Shown piece by piece: positions 26,849 to 34,819 of a DNA stretch of 64,000 nucleotides. The translations under genes were made by a program, and so were the position numbers. The stretch's first letter is position 1, and each line of letters starts with the position of its first letter. Origin of the DNA: Rheinheimera salexigens. GTDB lineage: Bacteria > Pseudomonadota > Gammaproteobacteria > Enterobacterales > Alteromonadaceae. The stretch spans positions 589,243 to 653,242 of the forward strand of contig NZ_MKEK01000001.1 of NCBI RefSeq assembly GCF_001752395.1, in the 5' to 3' direction. Under the pieces are notes generated by a model that was given only the letters and a program-made list of their open reading frames with translations, did not search any database and was not told where the DNA came from.

Positions 26849-28819
26849 GTGGCCAAATTTCGGATCGAGGTAAAAAAGTCATGTCTACAGACATTAACGA
26901 TATTAACGACGCTGCTGTTCAGCTCAAGTTTAATGGCGGCTGCTGTGGTAGGTAATGGTATGAATAATAACAGCGAGTTAACTAAAACCATGCCAAACAG
27001 CCATAGCAACAAGATCCCAGCGGCCAGTGTTAAACAAATGCTGGGTCAAAAGTTAATGCTAGATTTACGCTATTATTGCGAAAAGCCCGTCGCTGCTGGG
27101 CGTTGTAAAACCCCTATGACCAAGTTGCCGCCAGAGCTAGCAAAGCTGATCCGCGATTATGATATTGGCGGCATAATTTTATTTGCCGAAAACTTAGATA
27201 ATATTCAGCAAATTGTGCAGCTCAATCGCGACTTACAACAAGCCGCCACCAGCTCACCATTACAGCAACCATTATTTATTGGTATTGACCAAGAGGGTGG
27301 CCGTGTTGCTCGATTACCGCGTTCACTAGCCACGTCTTTTAGCGGTAATATGGCTATAGGTGCCACGTATGCAGAGCATGGCACTCGCTTTGCTTCTGAA
27401 GTGGGCAAAGTATTAGCCGCAGAATTATTGCCACTCGGTATTAATGTTAACTTTGCGCCCACGGTAGATGTAAACGTTAACCCTGATAATCCGGTTATTA
27501 ACGTTCGCGCGTTTTCCGAAGATCCGCACCAAGTCGCCGAGCTAGGCGCTGCAATGACCCAAGCCATGCAACAGCAAGGCATGATTGCCGCCCTTAAACA
27601 CTTTCCTGGTCATGGCGATACAGCAGTAGATAGCCACTTAGGCTTGCCGATAGTGGAACATAGTGCCGAGCAAATACGCCAAGTGGACTTATACCCGTAT
27701 CAGCACATTATTCAGCAGCAAAACCCTGGCATGATTATGACGGCACATATTCAATTTCCAGCATTAGATGACAGCACTTTTGTGTCTAAACAAGGTGAGG
27801 TCATGATAAAGCCCGCGACTTTATCACGTAAAATTTTGCACGGTGTATTACGCCAAGAGTTAGGGTATAACGGCGTTATTGTTACCGATGCCTTAGATAT
27901 GGCCGGTATTAGTAAGTTTTTCACTCATACCGAAGCGGTAATCCAAACATTTTCAGCTGGCGCCGATATCGCCCTAATGCCAGTGAAATTACAACAACCG
28001 GCAGAGTTGCCCGCGTTAGCTGCTTTATTAGAGCAGTTAAGCCAAGCGGTAGCGGATAACATTATTCCTAAAGCGGAATTGGCGGCATCTTATCAGCGTA
28101 TTATTAAGTTAAAGCAGCAATATCCGTTGTTACCAAAAGCTAATTCTGTTTCAGAGCAAGTGCAACAAGCTACTGCGGCTTTAGGTAGCCTACAACATAG
28201 AGCCAGTGAGCTTGCCTTAGCCCAAGCGGCCATAACTCAAGTTAAGCCACCACATACTGACGCAGCGAACGATGAACAGTTGATTATCAAAAAGCAGCAA
28301 AAGTTATTATTAATTATGCCAGATCAAGCTAAAGCATCGGCATTGGCTGCTAGCTTGGCCTATTACAGCAAAGCGGCATTAACGATTGATATTATAAGCT
28401 TACAGCAAACTGATATTAGCGATGTGGCGGCGAAAATTGCTAAAGCAGATGTGGTTATTAGCGGCTTTATTTCACCGATGCAAAGCTTAGCCGACATTGG
28501 CGGTATGGACGATATGACGGGAATAAGAACCATAGCCGCGGCTTATCAGCGGCAAAAAACTATATTTGAGCTGCTTTTACCTAAAGTGGTAGCAGCCAAT
28601 AAACCGCATGTTTATATCAGTTTACGGGCACCTTATGATATTAGTGATTATGGCCAGTATGCGGATTTAGTCTTAGCCACTTATGCCTACAACACTGCTG
28701 AAGATCCTACTAGTATCGATGCCGGTAACGCCACTTACCAAGCATTAGCTCAAGTATTGCTAGGACAAATTAAAGCCGGTGGTCAACTACCGGTCAGTGT
28801 AAAAATGAGTCAGCACTAA
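26849..28819 (+). CDS. nagZ: exported two-domain beta-N-acetylglucosaminidase NagZ (GH3)
   Basis: A 656-residue GH3 enzyme that removes GlcNAc from muropeptides. The catalytic domain contains GIDQEGGRVARLP, the KHFPGHGDTAVDSH loop near residue 249 that supplies the His-Asp acid/base pair, and the nucleophile Asp in VTDALDMAGIS near residue 346. An N-terminal signal segment (about residues 1-32) and a C-terminal domain of about 220 residues distinguish it from the single-domain cytoplasmic NagZ of enteric bacteria and resemble Bacillus-type secreted NagZ. The GTG start has AGGA seven bases before it. It is divergent from the MurNAc uptake operon and overlaps the nagX-like gene by one base. Confidence 0.93.
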   Translation: MAKFRIEVKKSCLQTLTILTTLLFSSSLMAAAVVGNGMNNNSELTKTMPNSHSNKIPAASVKQMLGQKLMLDLRYYCEKPVAAGRCKTPMTKLPPELAKLIRDYDIGGIILFAENLDNIQQIVQLNRDLQQAATSSPLQQPLFIGIDQEGGRVARLPRSLATSFSGNMAIGATYAEHGTRFASEVGKVLAAELLPLGINVNFAPTVDVNVNPDNPVINVRAFSEDPHQVAELGAAMTQAMQQQGMIAALKHFPGHGDTAVDSHLGLPIVEHSAEQIRQVDLYPYQHIIQQQNPGMIMTAHIQFPALDDSTFVSKQGEVMIKPATLSRKILHGVLRQELGYNGVIVTDALDMAGISKFFTHTEAVIQTFSAGADIALMPVKLQQPAELPALAALLEQLSQAVADNIIPKAELAASYQRIIKLKQQYPLLPKANSVSEQVQQATAALGSLQHRASELALAQAAITQVKPPHTDAANDEQLIIKKQQKLLLIMPDQAKASALAASLAYYSKAALTIDIISLQQTDISDVAAKIAKADVVISGFISPMQSLADIGGMDDMTGIRTIAAAYQRQKTIFELLLPKVVAANKPHVYISLRAPYDISDYGQYADLVLATYAYNTAEDPTSIDAGNATYQALAQVLLGQIKAGGQLPVSVKMSQH

Positions 28820-30024
28820 TGCTCGCTATGGTTAGGCGGCACTGCCAACATATTCTTGCCCAGTTACCTGGCCATCGTATGCTGGCGCTAGATGTATTAC
28901 GCGGCCTAACCATAACCGCAATGATTTTAGTCAATAACCCGGGCAGTTGGAGCTATGTTTATGCGCCGCTGCGACATGCAGAATGGCATGGTTGGACCGT
29001 TACCGATCTAATTTTTCCCTTTTTTATTGTCATAGTCGGTATTTCCATCCAGCTGAGTTTAGCCAAGCCCACCTTAACCAATTCAGCATTTAATAAAATC
29101 GAGCAATTAAAGCAGGGCCTTATACGTAGCGCCAAGTTATATGTTTTAGGGCTGTTTTTAGTGCTGTTTTACTATAATTTTCGCGATGTTAATTATAGCT
29201 ATATTGAACAAAAGCTTATGACATTGCGAGCATTTGGCGTACTGCAACGCATCGCTGTGGTGTATTTTTTTAGCTTAGTAATCGCTTTATATTGCGGCAC
29301 TCGCGGTCGAATTTTTGCGGCTATTGGGCTTACTATCATTTATTTAGCGGCAATGTATAAACTGCCATATCAATCTGAATATGGTACAGAGTTTGTTGGT
29401 TTGTTTGAGTTTGGTAATAGTTTTGCGGCTTGGCTAGATCATACGATATTGGGCGCCAGCCACGTTTATTATCGCAGTGCCACCCCCTTTGCTTTTGACC
29501 CTGAAGGGCTTTGGTCAACCTTGCCGGCTATTGTTAGTTGTATCAGTGGTTTATTAATTGCTCAGTGGTTGCAAGCAGATCGCACCTTAGTGGCTAAAGT
29601 GCGTGGCTTAGCCTTATTTGGCGTTGTCGCGGTGTGGATAGCTGAATTTTGGCATTATGGTTTGCCAATTAATAAAAGCTTGTGGACCCCTAGTTTTGTA
29701 TTACTCAGCAGCGGTTACTGTGCCTTAGCCTTAGCGGCTTGTATTTGGTTATGTGATATTAAAAGATATCGGTTGTGGAGTGCACCTTTTATTGTGTTTG
29801 GTGCTAACGCTATTTTATTTTTTATGTTTGCCGGTGTTGCTGCGCGGGCTTTAGGTATGATTAGCATAGGTGAAAGCTCATTACACAGCTGGTTGTATAA
29901 CACCATCTATCAGCCCTTATTCGGTGACTATAATGGCTCACTCGCCTTTGCCTTAAGCTTTTTAGCGTTATCTTATATTCTGATGTATAGCTGTTATAAG
30001 CGCGGTTATATTTTTAAGGTCTAG
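28819..30024 (+). CDS. NagX/DUF5009-type membrane acyltransferase-like protein
   Basis: A 401-residue protein with about ten or eleven membrane helices, of the heparan-alpha-glucosaminide N-acetyltransferase-like (DUF5009, COG4299) group. The hallmark N-terminal stretch is LDVLRGLTITAMILVNNPG, followed by TDLIFPFFIVIVG and GVLQRIAVVYF. Bacterial members (NagX) occur in N-acetylglucosamine regulons of Xanthomonas- and Shewanella-like bacteria and are proposed to handle amino sugars at the membrane; the reaction is not settled. Its ATG overlaps the nagZ stop as TAATG, so it is translated with NagZ. This places it in peptidoglycan amino-sugar use. Confidence 0.87.
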   Translation: MLAMVRRHCQHILAQLPGHRMLALDVLRGLTITAMILVNNPGSWSYVYAPLRHAEWHGWTVTDLIFPFFIVIVGISIQLSLAKPTLTNSAFNKIEQLKQGLIRSAKLYVLGLFLVLFYYNFRDVNYSYIEQKLMTLRAFGVLQRIAVVYFFSLVIALYCGTRGRIFAAIGLTIIYLAAMYKLPYQSEYGTEFVGLFEFGNSFAAWLDHTILGASHVYYRSATPFAFDPEGLWSTLPAIVSCISGLLIAQWLQADRTLVAKVRGLALFGVVAVWIAEFWHYGLPINKSLWTPSFVLLSSGYCALALAACIWLCDIKRYRLWSAPFIVFGANAILFFMFAGVAARALGMISIGESSLHSWLYNTIYQPLFGDYNGSLAFALSFLALSYILMYSCYKRGYIFKV

Positions 30025-30063
30025 CTAGTGTTAGCTTAGCCAAAAACATAACCGCATTAATGC

Positions 30064-31170
30064 CTATTGATTACCATCAAAGTAGCTGGTTACGCGGCGT
30101 GGCCAGTCAGGCGAATTAATTTTATTTAATAAACTAGTGTTTATCTTTTCACGTAGCGCACTATTATCAGGCAATATAAACACATAATCCTGACGGGCGA
30201 GGGTGATCGGTAGCACTTGTAATTTCCCCGCAAATTGCTGATTAATGGTCCAGCGTAATAACGGTTCATCATAAATAACCGCATCCACTTTACCGTCTTT
30301 TAATTGCTGCAAAGCTTGGCTTAAATCGGTTGCTTGGTCGTAGTTTAATTTCCGACTTTCTAACCATAATGCACTAGTACTGCCACCTAGGCTGGCAATA
30401 TTCATCCCTCTAAGATCATCAGCACTACTTAATTTATTACTTAACTGACCCACGGTTAAAGCACTAGTAATAGACGCGGTAAAAAACGACACGATCAATA
30501 AAGCGGTAAGCATCCAGACTAAACCTAATAAACGACCGCCCACGGTACGAGGCGCCACATCTCCGTAGCCTACTGTTGTCATCGTTACCATGGCCCACCA
30601 AAAACCGGAAAATAAGCCTTGCGCTGTGCTACCGCCAAATTGCTCTTGGTTCTTTTTGCGCTCAAGCAACCATACAAGAAAGCCAACTGCTAAAAGCACT
30701 AACACAAGCAGCGTAATGATTTTTAAAAAAGCCGCTGAGGCTAATGCTGATAACACCGCCATCCAACCAGAAGCCCATTCACTGCGTACGGCAACTGATA
30801 AGCCTGAGCTTAAAATGATATGGGTAAAGTCCATTTTTATTGCCCGCTGCGCAGTTGCGGTAATAGCACCTATGCCAACATCAATTTCAGCGTTCGATGC
30901 CGCATCGAGTAATTCGGTTAAGTCATAAGGATGATACTCAAACTGCCAACCATGTTCATCAGCAATTTCATGCCATAAATCAATAGATAAACCGGTATAG
31001 CGGGTGCCGTCATACATGACAAAAGGTGGGGCGTCTTTAACGCCTATGCGTAAAACTGTTGCTGCAGTTTTAGCTTCAGCTGTTTCTTGTGCCTGACTTT
31101 CACTAGTGTTAGTGATAGTTAATAATGCTATTAAGCAAAGAAATAAGAATGCTCGAGAGAAAGTTTTCAT
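30064..31170 (-). CDS. GluR0-like ligand-gated potassium channel
   Basis: A 368-residue membrane receptor channel built like prokaryotic ionotropic glutamate receptors. A signal peptide (about residues 1-28) is followed by the first half of a type-3 solute-binding domain (about 40-130), a membrane helix, a pore loop with K+ filter TTVGYGD, a second helix ending ASITSALTV, and the second half of the binding domain to the C-terminus. The binding domain shows amino-acid-binding features such as SIDLWHEIADEHGW and AIKMDFTHI. It probably opens a K+ pore when a periplasmic amino acid binds. It is monocistronic, convergent with the nagX-like gene. Split order S1-TM-pore-TM-S2 is clear; ligand unknown. 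Confidence 0.9.
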   Translation of the reverse strand: MKTFSRAFLFLCLIALLTITNTSESQAQETAEAKTAATVLRIGVKDAPPFVMYDGTRYTGLSIDLWHEIADEHGWQFEYHPYDLTELLDAASNAEIDVGIGAITATAQRAIKMDFTHIILSSGLSVAVRSEWASGWMAVLSALASAAFLKIITLLVLVLLAVGFLVWLLERKKNQEQFGGSTAQGLFSGFWWAMVTMTTVGYGDVAPRTVGGRLLGLVWMLTALLIVSFFTASITSALTVGQLSNKLSSADDLRGMNIASLGGSTSALWLESRKLNYDQATDLSQALQQLKDGKVDAVIYDEPLLRWTINQQFAGKLQVLPITLARQDYVFILPDNSALREKINTSLLNKINSPDWPRRVTSYFDGNQ

Positions 31171-31298
31171 AGCGTAAAAGTCCTTATTAATTTCAAGCAG
31201 CTATAGCTAGCCATAATATAATACTTAGCAAATTCACGCTCGGATTTATAAACTAAAAAAAGTTAGTGAAATTAGTTACAGTCCCTTTTTTATAAATG

Positions 31299-31835
31299 CT
31301 ATTGCCATCGGCAAATACTGTGTACGGAATGAGGGAAATTAGGGTACTCATAATTGATAAATTCATGTATTAATTCTGGGCTAGTTAAATCACAATTTAC
31401 CTCTGCCAGTTTTTCAATATAACTCTGGTGGGGTTCAATGCTAGGCGTAGTGGAGTACCAGATTAAATATTCTTTACCTAGATACTCCGTCGAAATAACT
31501 AAGCGTAGTGTACTTTGATCCAGCTTGTTACCAGGCAATCTGGATTTAATGTTTTTCATAGGCAAGTTGAATGCACCATCATCTAGACTAATAGTTGAAT
31601 CTACGTATTCATGATGATAATCCATACTCCGGTAGATAGTTACACCAGCCAATGGTTTACCATTGAGCATAATTTTACCCTTGATTTCAGGGCTAAGATG
31701 TACATCGTAACTTTTTAACCAACCCAACATATCCGCGCTTACTGGCTGTAATAAAATAATAAATAGAAAGGTAATGAAGCAGCTGTTATTAAAATAATTT
31801 ACTTTTACCTGAGAAAAAAATTGCGACATAAACAC
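31299..31835 (-). CDS. exported DUF6795-type protein B (candidate immunity protein)
   Basis: A 178-residue protein with a signal segment ending VSAD, then GWLKSYDVHLSPEIKG and an Ig-like/carboxypeptidase-regulatory fold pattern (GKPLAGVTIYR, then a DGAFNLP turn). It is a paralogue of the 186-residue protein at 33067-33627: both share M(L/F)GWLK, LSPEIKG, GKP(L/V)AG and a Ser/Thr-rich strand before the FxLP segment, while their C-termini differ. It follows the lipase gene by 62 nt on the same strand. An exported partner that binds the lipase, for instance as periplasmic immunity protein, is my reading. The family has no established function that I can cite. Confidence 0.78.
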   Translation of the reverse strand: MFMSQFFSQVKVNYFNNSCFITFLFIILLQPVSADMLGWLKSYDVHLSPEIKGKIMLNGKPLAGVTIYRSMDYHHEYVDSTISLDDGAFNLPMKNIKSRLPGNKLDQSTLRLVISTEYLGKEYLIWYSTTPSIEPHQSYIEKLAEVNCDLTSPELIHEFINYEYPNFPHSVHSICRWQ

Positions 31836-31897
31836 ATTCGCTTACATTGTAAATGTATGAAAAAGCAAGCTAATACAAAAAGTAGGCTTCAAAAGTC

Positions 31898-33067
31898 TTA
31901 GTTAATGTAATCTAAAGCTTGTCTAGCCATACGCATTAAAGCACCAACCGTAACCTCAAATACCCAACGGATAAAACGGTAAGATAAGTCAGCAACTTTA
32001 ACCCCAGCTTTACCGGCAAACACTAGCATGTGCCCTAGCAGCCCGCGGGTTTGTTCGGCTAATTCTCCTGACAGTTTTGCTATCTTCTCTACTGATGAGG
32101 CGAGCATGTCATAAAAAGTTAAGAAAGTGCCAATACCGGCCTGAGCTGTGACCAAAGCTAATAGGCCCGCTTTTTTAAGTAGGGTGATTAACGCGTAGTT
32201 AAGGCGGTTAGACCAATAAGTGGTAAACGTAACCTGATGACGGTCTGGATATTTTAGATCAATTTCTTTGAATAGATCTGTCGATTTTTTTTGCAATGCC
32301 CCCCAGTCATTGCTATTAGCTGTATTTAGATAGCCTGGAGCGCCATTTACTCCCATGCTATGGCCCGAAGCACGTATGCCCGGAGCAGAGCTAAGTAAAA
32401 TTTCTGGAGATTTATACGGAGCATGCATAAAAGGCCACAGTGGTATTAACGGTACAGGATCACTAGCATGAGTACAGCGAAAAATTTTATCAATACTGCC
32501 CGATGTTTTAATTGAAAAACCATCTAAACCTACTCGTGGCGAGCCAAAAGTATATAAACAAACGCGATTTTTATATCGACGCTTAACCCAATCTGCGGTG
32601 ATGTGTGCTAGTGCTCCACCTAGGCTATGACCAACACAATGTACAGTGCCACGACCATTTGTAGTTAACAAAGGCGTAAGACTTTTCTCTAAAGCTGGTT
32701 TAATACTCTGAAATACTTTATTAAAACCAGCGTGTACCAGTGAATTGTTCTCGCCTCCTGTGAGGCCGATATGTAAGTCTGTAATAATATCGCGAAGCCC
32801 ATCTGTACCGCGTATTGCTACAACATGATCACCAGAAAATGTAGATTTACCTTTACCTATAGCGGCAAAGCCAGTCCTGCGATTTAGTAGCCTAGAAGTG
32901 ATACCGCCTGATACACCTGTAACACGGTGGTTTGCTAAATCAAAATCGAAATTATTTTTAACGCTGGGAGGTAAAGCTTGGGAAAACTGATTTTCTTTAC
33001 CACTTACTTTTAAGGAGTACACAGCATCAGCCAATGAGGCGGCCATCAATGGAGTTAACTCTTTCAT
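31898..33067 (-). CDS. class 3 lipase (possible antibacterial effector)
   Basis: A 389-residue alpha/beta hydrolase of the lipase class 3 (fungal lipase-like) family. The lipase lid/oxyanion region reads HVVAIRGTDGLRDIITDL. The nucleophile elbow is GHSLGG at 146-151 (Ser148), with acid Asp203 in ASDPVPLIP and His236 (GHSMG) or His215 as third residue. The last 100 residues hold hydrophobic and amphipathic helices (about 288-325 and 340-389) that could enter a membrane. There is no signal peptide. Its ATG overlaps the stop of the upstream DUF6795-type gene (TAATG). Size, lack of signal and flanking exported partners recall type VI phospholipase effectors; no secretion-system gene is in the window. 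Confidence 0.87.
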   Translation of the reverse strand: MKELTPLMAASLADAVYSLKVSGKENQFSQALPPSVKNNFDFDLANHRVTGVSGGITSRLLNRRTGFAAIGKGKSTFSGDHVVAIRGTDGLRDIITDLHIGLTGGENNSLVHAGFNKVFQSIKPALEKSLTPLLTTNGRGTVHCVGHSLGGALAHITADWVKRRYKNRVCLYTFGSPRVGLDGFSIKTSGSIDKIFRCTHASDPVPLIPLWPFMHAPYKSPEILLSSAPGIRASGHSMGVNGAPGYLNTANSNDWGALQKKSTDLFKEIDLKYPDRHQVTFTTYWSNRLNYALITLLKKAGLLALVTAQAGIGTFLTFYDMLASSVEKIAKLSGELAEQTRGLLGHMLVFAGKAGVKVADLSYRFIRWVFEVTVGALMRMARQALDYIN

Positions 33068-33627
33068 TAATTCAATTCCTTTTCATGTATGACATAATCT
33101 TGCTCAAAATCACACGAGCTAACCATCCAAAGTAGGGGGGACTCTGGGCTTTGTCTTGGTATTCCTAACCTTATTACTGGAGCCGAAAGTTCACACTTAA
33201 TGCCGGAAAGTAGTTGTTTGATACTATCGTAATCTAATACGCTAGTTGCCCCAGCAGACCAAATTTCAATTTTTTTATCGGCATACTCCACTTCTAATAT
33301 TTGTGAAGCCCAAGTATCAAACATTGGGGAAACTTTCAGTTTGACTTTTTTAGTCGGTAAATAAAAACGACCATGCTCATCAGTAGTGGTGCTATCGTTA
33401 AACTCTTTATCACTGTAAGTTAAAAGACGCAGTACTTTTGCACCCGCTACAGGCTTACCATCTTGAGTGACAACACCTTTAATTTCTGGGGATAACTCCA
33501 GTTCAGTTTTCTTTAACCATCCGAACATATCTGCATTAACCTGTTGTGATAAAACAATAAATAATACGGCACTAAAAGCGACTGCGATTAATAGCAATGG
33601 CTTTTGCCAGAGAGATAAATTGCGCAT
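33067..33627 (-). CDS. exported DUF6795-type protein A (candidate immunity protein)
   Basis: A 186-residue protein with an N-terminal hydrophobic segment (about residues 11-32, ending VNAD) followed by MFGWLKKTELELSPEIKG and a single Ig-like domain with GKPVAGAKVLRL and DEHGRFYLP. It is the first gene of a three-gene unit A-lipase-B and a diverged paralogue of B at 31299-31835. The single-base overlap with the lipase start means it is made just before the lipase, as expected if it must protect the cell. Anchoring to the inner membrane facing the periplasm, or release after cleavage, are both possible. Confidence 0.78.
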   Translation of the reverse strand: MRNLSLWQKPLLLIAVAFSAVLFIVLSQQVNADMFGWLKKTELELSPEIKGVVTQDGKPVAGAKVLRLLTYSDKEFNDSTTTDEHGRFYLPTKKVKLKVSPMFDTWASQILEVEYADKKIEIWSAGATSVLDYDSIKQLLSGIKCELSAPVIRLGIPRQSPESPLLWMVSSCDFEQDYVIHEKELN

Positions 33628-33716
33628 ATTGGCTCCGGCTAAATTATGTTTTAAAAAGGTAGCAAAATAATAACATAATGTAAATTAAATTGTTTCAGGC
33701 TGGATGCGTTACAATA

Positions 33717-33745
33717 AAAAATGCTGCCATATAGGCAGCATTTTT
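33717..33745 (-). terminator. terminator after the class IV aminotransferase gene
   Basis: Stem AAAAATGCTGCC (33717-33728) with GGCAGCATTTTT (33734-33745) and a five-base loop. Read on the minus strand it ends in a T-run, 39 nt after the aminotransferase stop. A/T symmetry makes it potentially bidirectional. Confidence 0.85.
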
Positions 33746-33783
33746 ATATTTTAGAAAAGTCTAAAAGTTTATAAGGAGCAAGC

Positions 33784-34650
33784 TTAGTAATCGAATTTAT
33801 GGCTGCTAAATAACTGCTGGGCTGCTAGCCAAACATCACCCACTTGGCCATCGCCGACAGGGTTATTGTTAACGGTTAGCACCGGTGCAATTTCTTTACT
33901 TGAACTGGTTATCCAAATTTCATCTGCCGCTAATACTTCTGCTTCACTAATATCGCGTTCTTGCACTTCAATATCACTATGCTTTGCTAAAATAGCTAAC
34001 AGTATTTGCCGGGTAATACCTGGCAGTAACTTAGTGCTTAAAGGTGGGGTGGCGATAACACCATCTTTGATTACAAACACGTTAACTGCTGCGCCTTCGG
34101 TTAAGTTACCTTGTTTATCAAATAACAAGATTTCTTGTGCGCCTTGCTCAGCACCTTGCTGATAATGCAGCACGTTACCTAATAATGAGGTCGATTTAAT
34201 ATTACAACGCTGCCAGCGTAAGTCTTGGCCGGTAACCACATTATAAATAGTCGCTTTGGCTTTATCGGCTACCGGCTCTGGCGGAATAGCAAACACAAAG
34301 CCAAAAACAGTCGGCGCAACATTAGTCGGAAAAGCATGACCGCGTTTAGTATCGGTACCACGACTAACTTGAAAATATACTCCAAGATTATCACCTAGCT
34401 CGGCTTTATTATCGGCCACTAACTGCTCGGCAATATGTTGCCATTTTTCATGGCTTAGCTGAGGATCAATTGATAGCTGACCCAAACCACTATGCATCCG
34501 ATCGATATGGGGGGCAAAACCGACAAAGCGGCCACTGTAGCTTGGAATTACTTCATAAATACCATCGCCAAACAAAAAACCGCGATCCATTGGAGAGATC
34601 TTTGCCTGTTCGGCCGGGATAAAGTCACCATTTAAGTACACTGTTGTCAT
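33784..34650 (-). CDS. class IV PLP aminotransferase, D-amino-acid transaminase-like
   Basis: A 288-residue fold-type IV aminotransferase. The N-terminus YLNGDFIPAEQAKISPMDRGFLFGDGIYEV matches D-amino-acid transaminase and 4-amino-4-deoxychorismate lyase groups, in whole best the former; the PLP Lys is in NIKSTSLLGN and the phosphate cup is GITRQILL. D-amino-acid transaminase moves the amino group between D-Ala and 2-oxoglutarate, giving D-Glu. It lies 169 nt upstream of nothing else on its strand except the repeat and DUF4392 operon, so it may be transcribed separately. Placement next to a D-glutamate-cyclase-like gene and pxpABC supports D-Glu metabolism. A branched-chain or lyase activity cannot be excluded. 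Confidence 0.85.
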   Translation of the reverse strand: MTTVYLNGDFIPAEQAKISPMDRGFLFGDGIYEVIPSYSGRFVGFAPHIDRMHSGLGQLSIDPQLSHEKWQHIAEQLVADNKAELGDNLGVYFQVSRGTDTKRGHAFPTNVAPTVFGFVFAIPPEPVADKAKATIYNVVTGQDLRWQRCNIKSTSLLGNVLHYQQGAEQGAQEILLFDKQGNLTEGAAVNVFVIKDGVIATPPLSTKLLPGITRQILLAILAKHSDIEVQERDISEAEVLAADEIWITSSSKEIAPVLTVNNNPVGDGQVGDVWLAAQQLFSSHKFDY

Positions 34651-34736
34651 TGCTATTCTCGTATTAAAAGCTAGTCGTTATAAGTTAGTTGTAAGTTATA
34701 AGTTGTTTATGGCTAAACGCGTGAACCGATTCGCCC

Positions 34737-34810
34737 TAAGCTAACCCTTGCAGCCCCGGATGGGCGAAAAGGAGCCTACAGGGATGTATTTACGGCGTGT
34801 TGGCGTGGGC
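34737..34810 (+). repeat. dispersed intergenic repeat, copy 1 (short form)
   Basis: About 74 bases between the DUF4392 and aminotransferase genes. The left block contains CCCTTGCAGCCCCGGATGGG and can form a GCCC/GGGC hairpin; the right block contains GAGCCTACAGGGATG and TTTACGGCGTGTTGGCG. The inverted copy at 52627-52770 carries both blocks with about 70 extra bases between them; a third starts at 63955. Confidence 0.85.
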
Positions 34811-34819
34811 AACTTGGTT

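Noticed and set aside
31299..33627. Calling the lipase module a type VI secretion island
   Set aside because: No VgrG, PAAR, Hcp or sheath gene is in the window; only the module itself can be supported.
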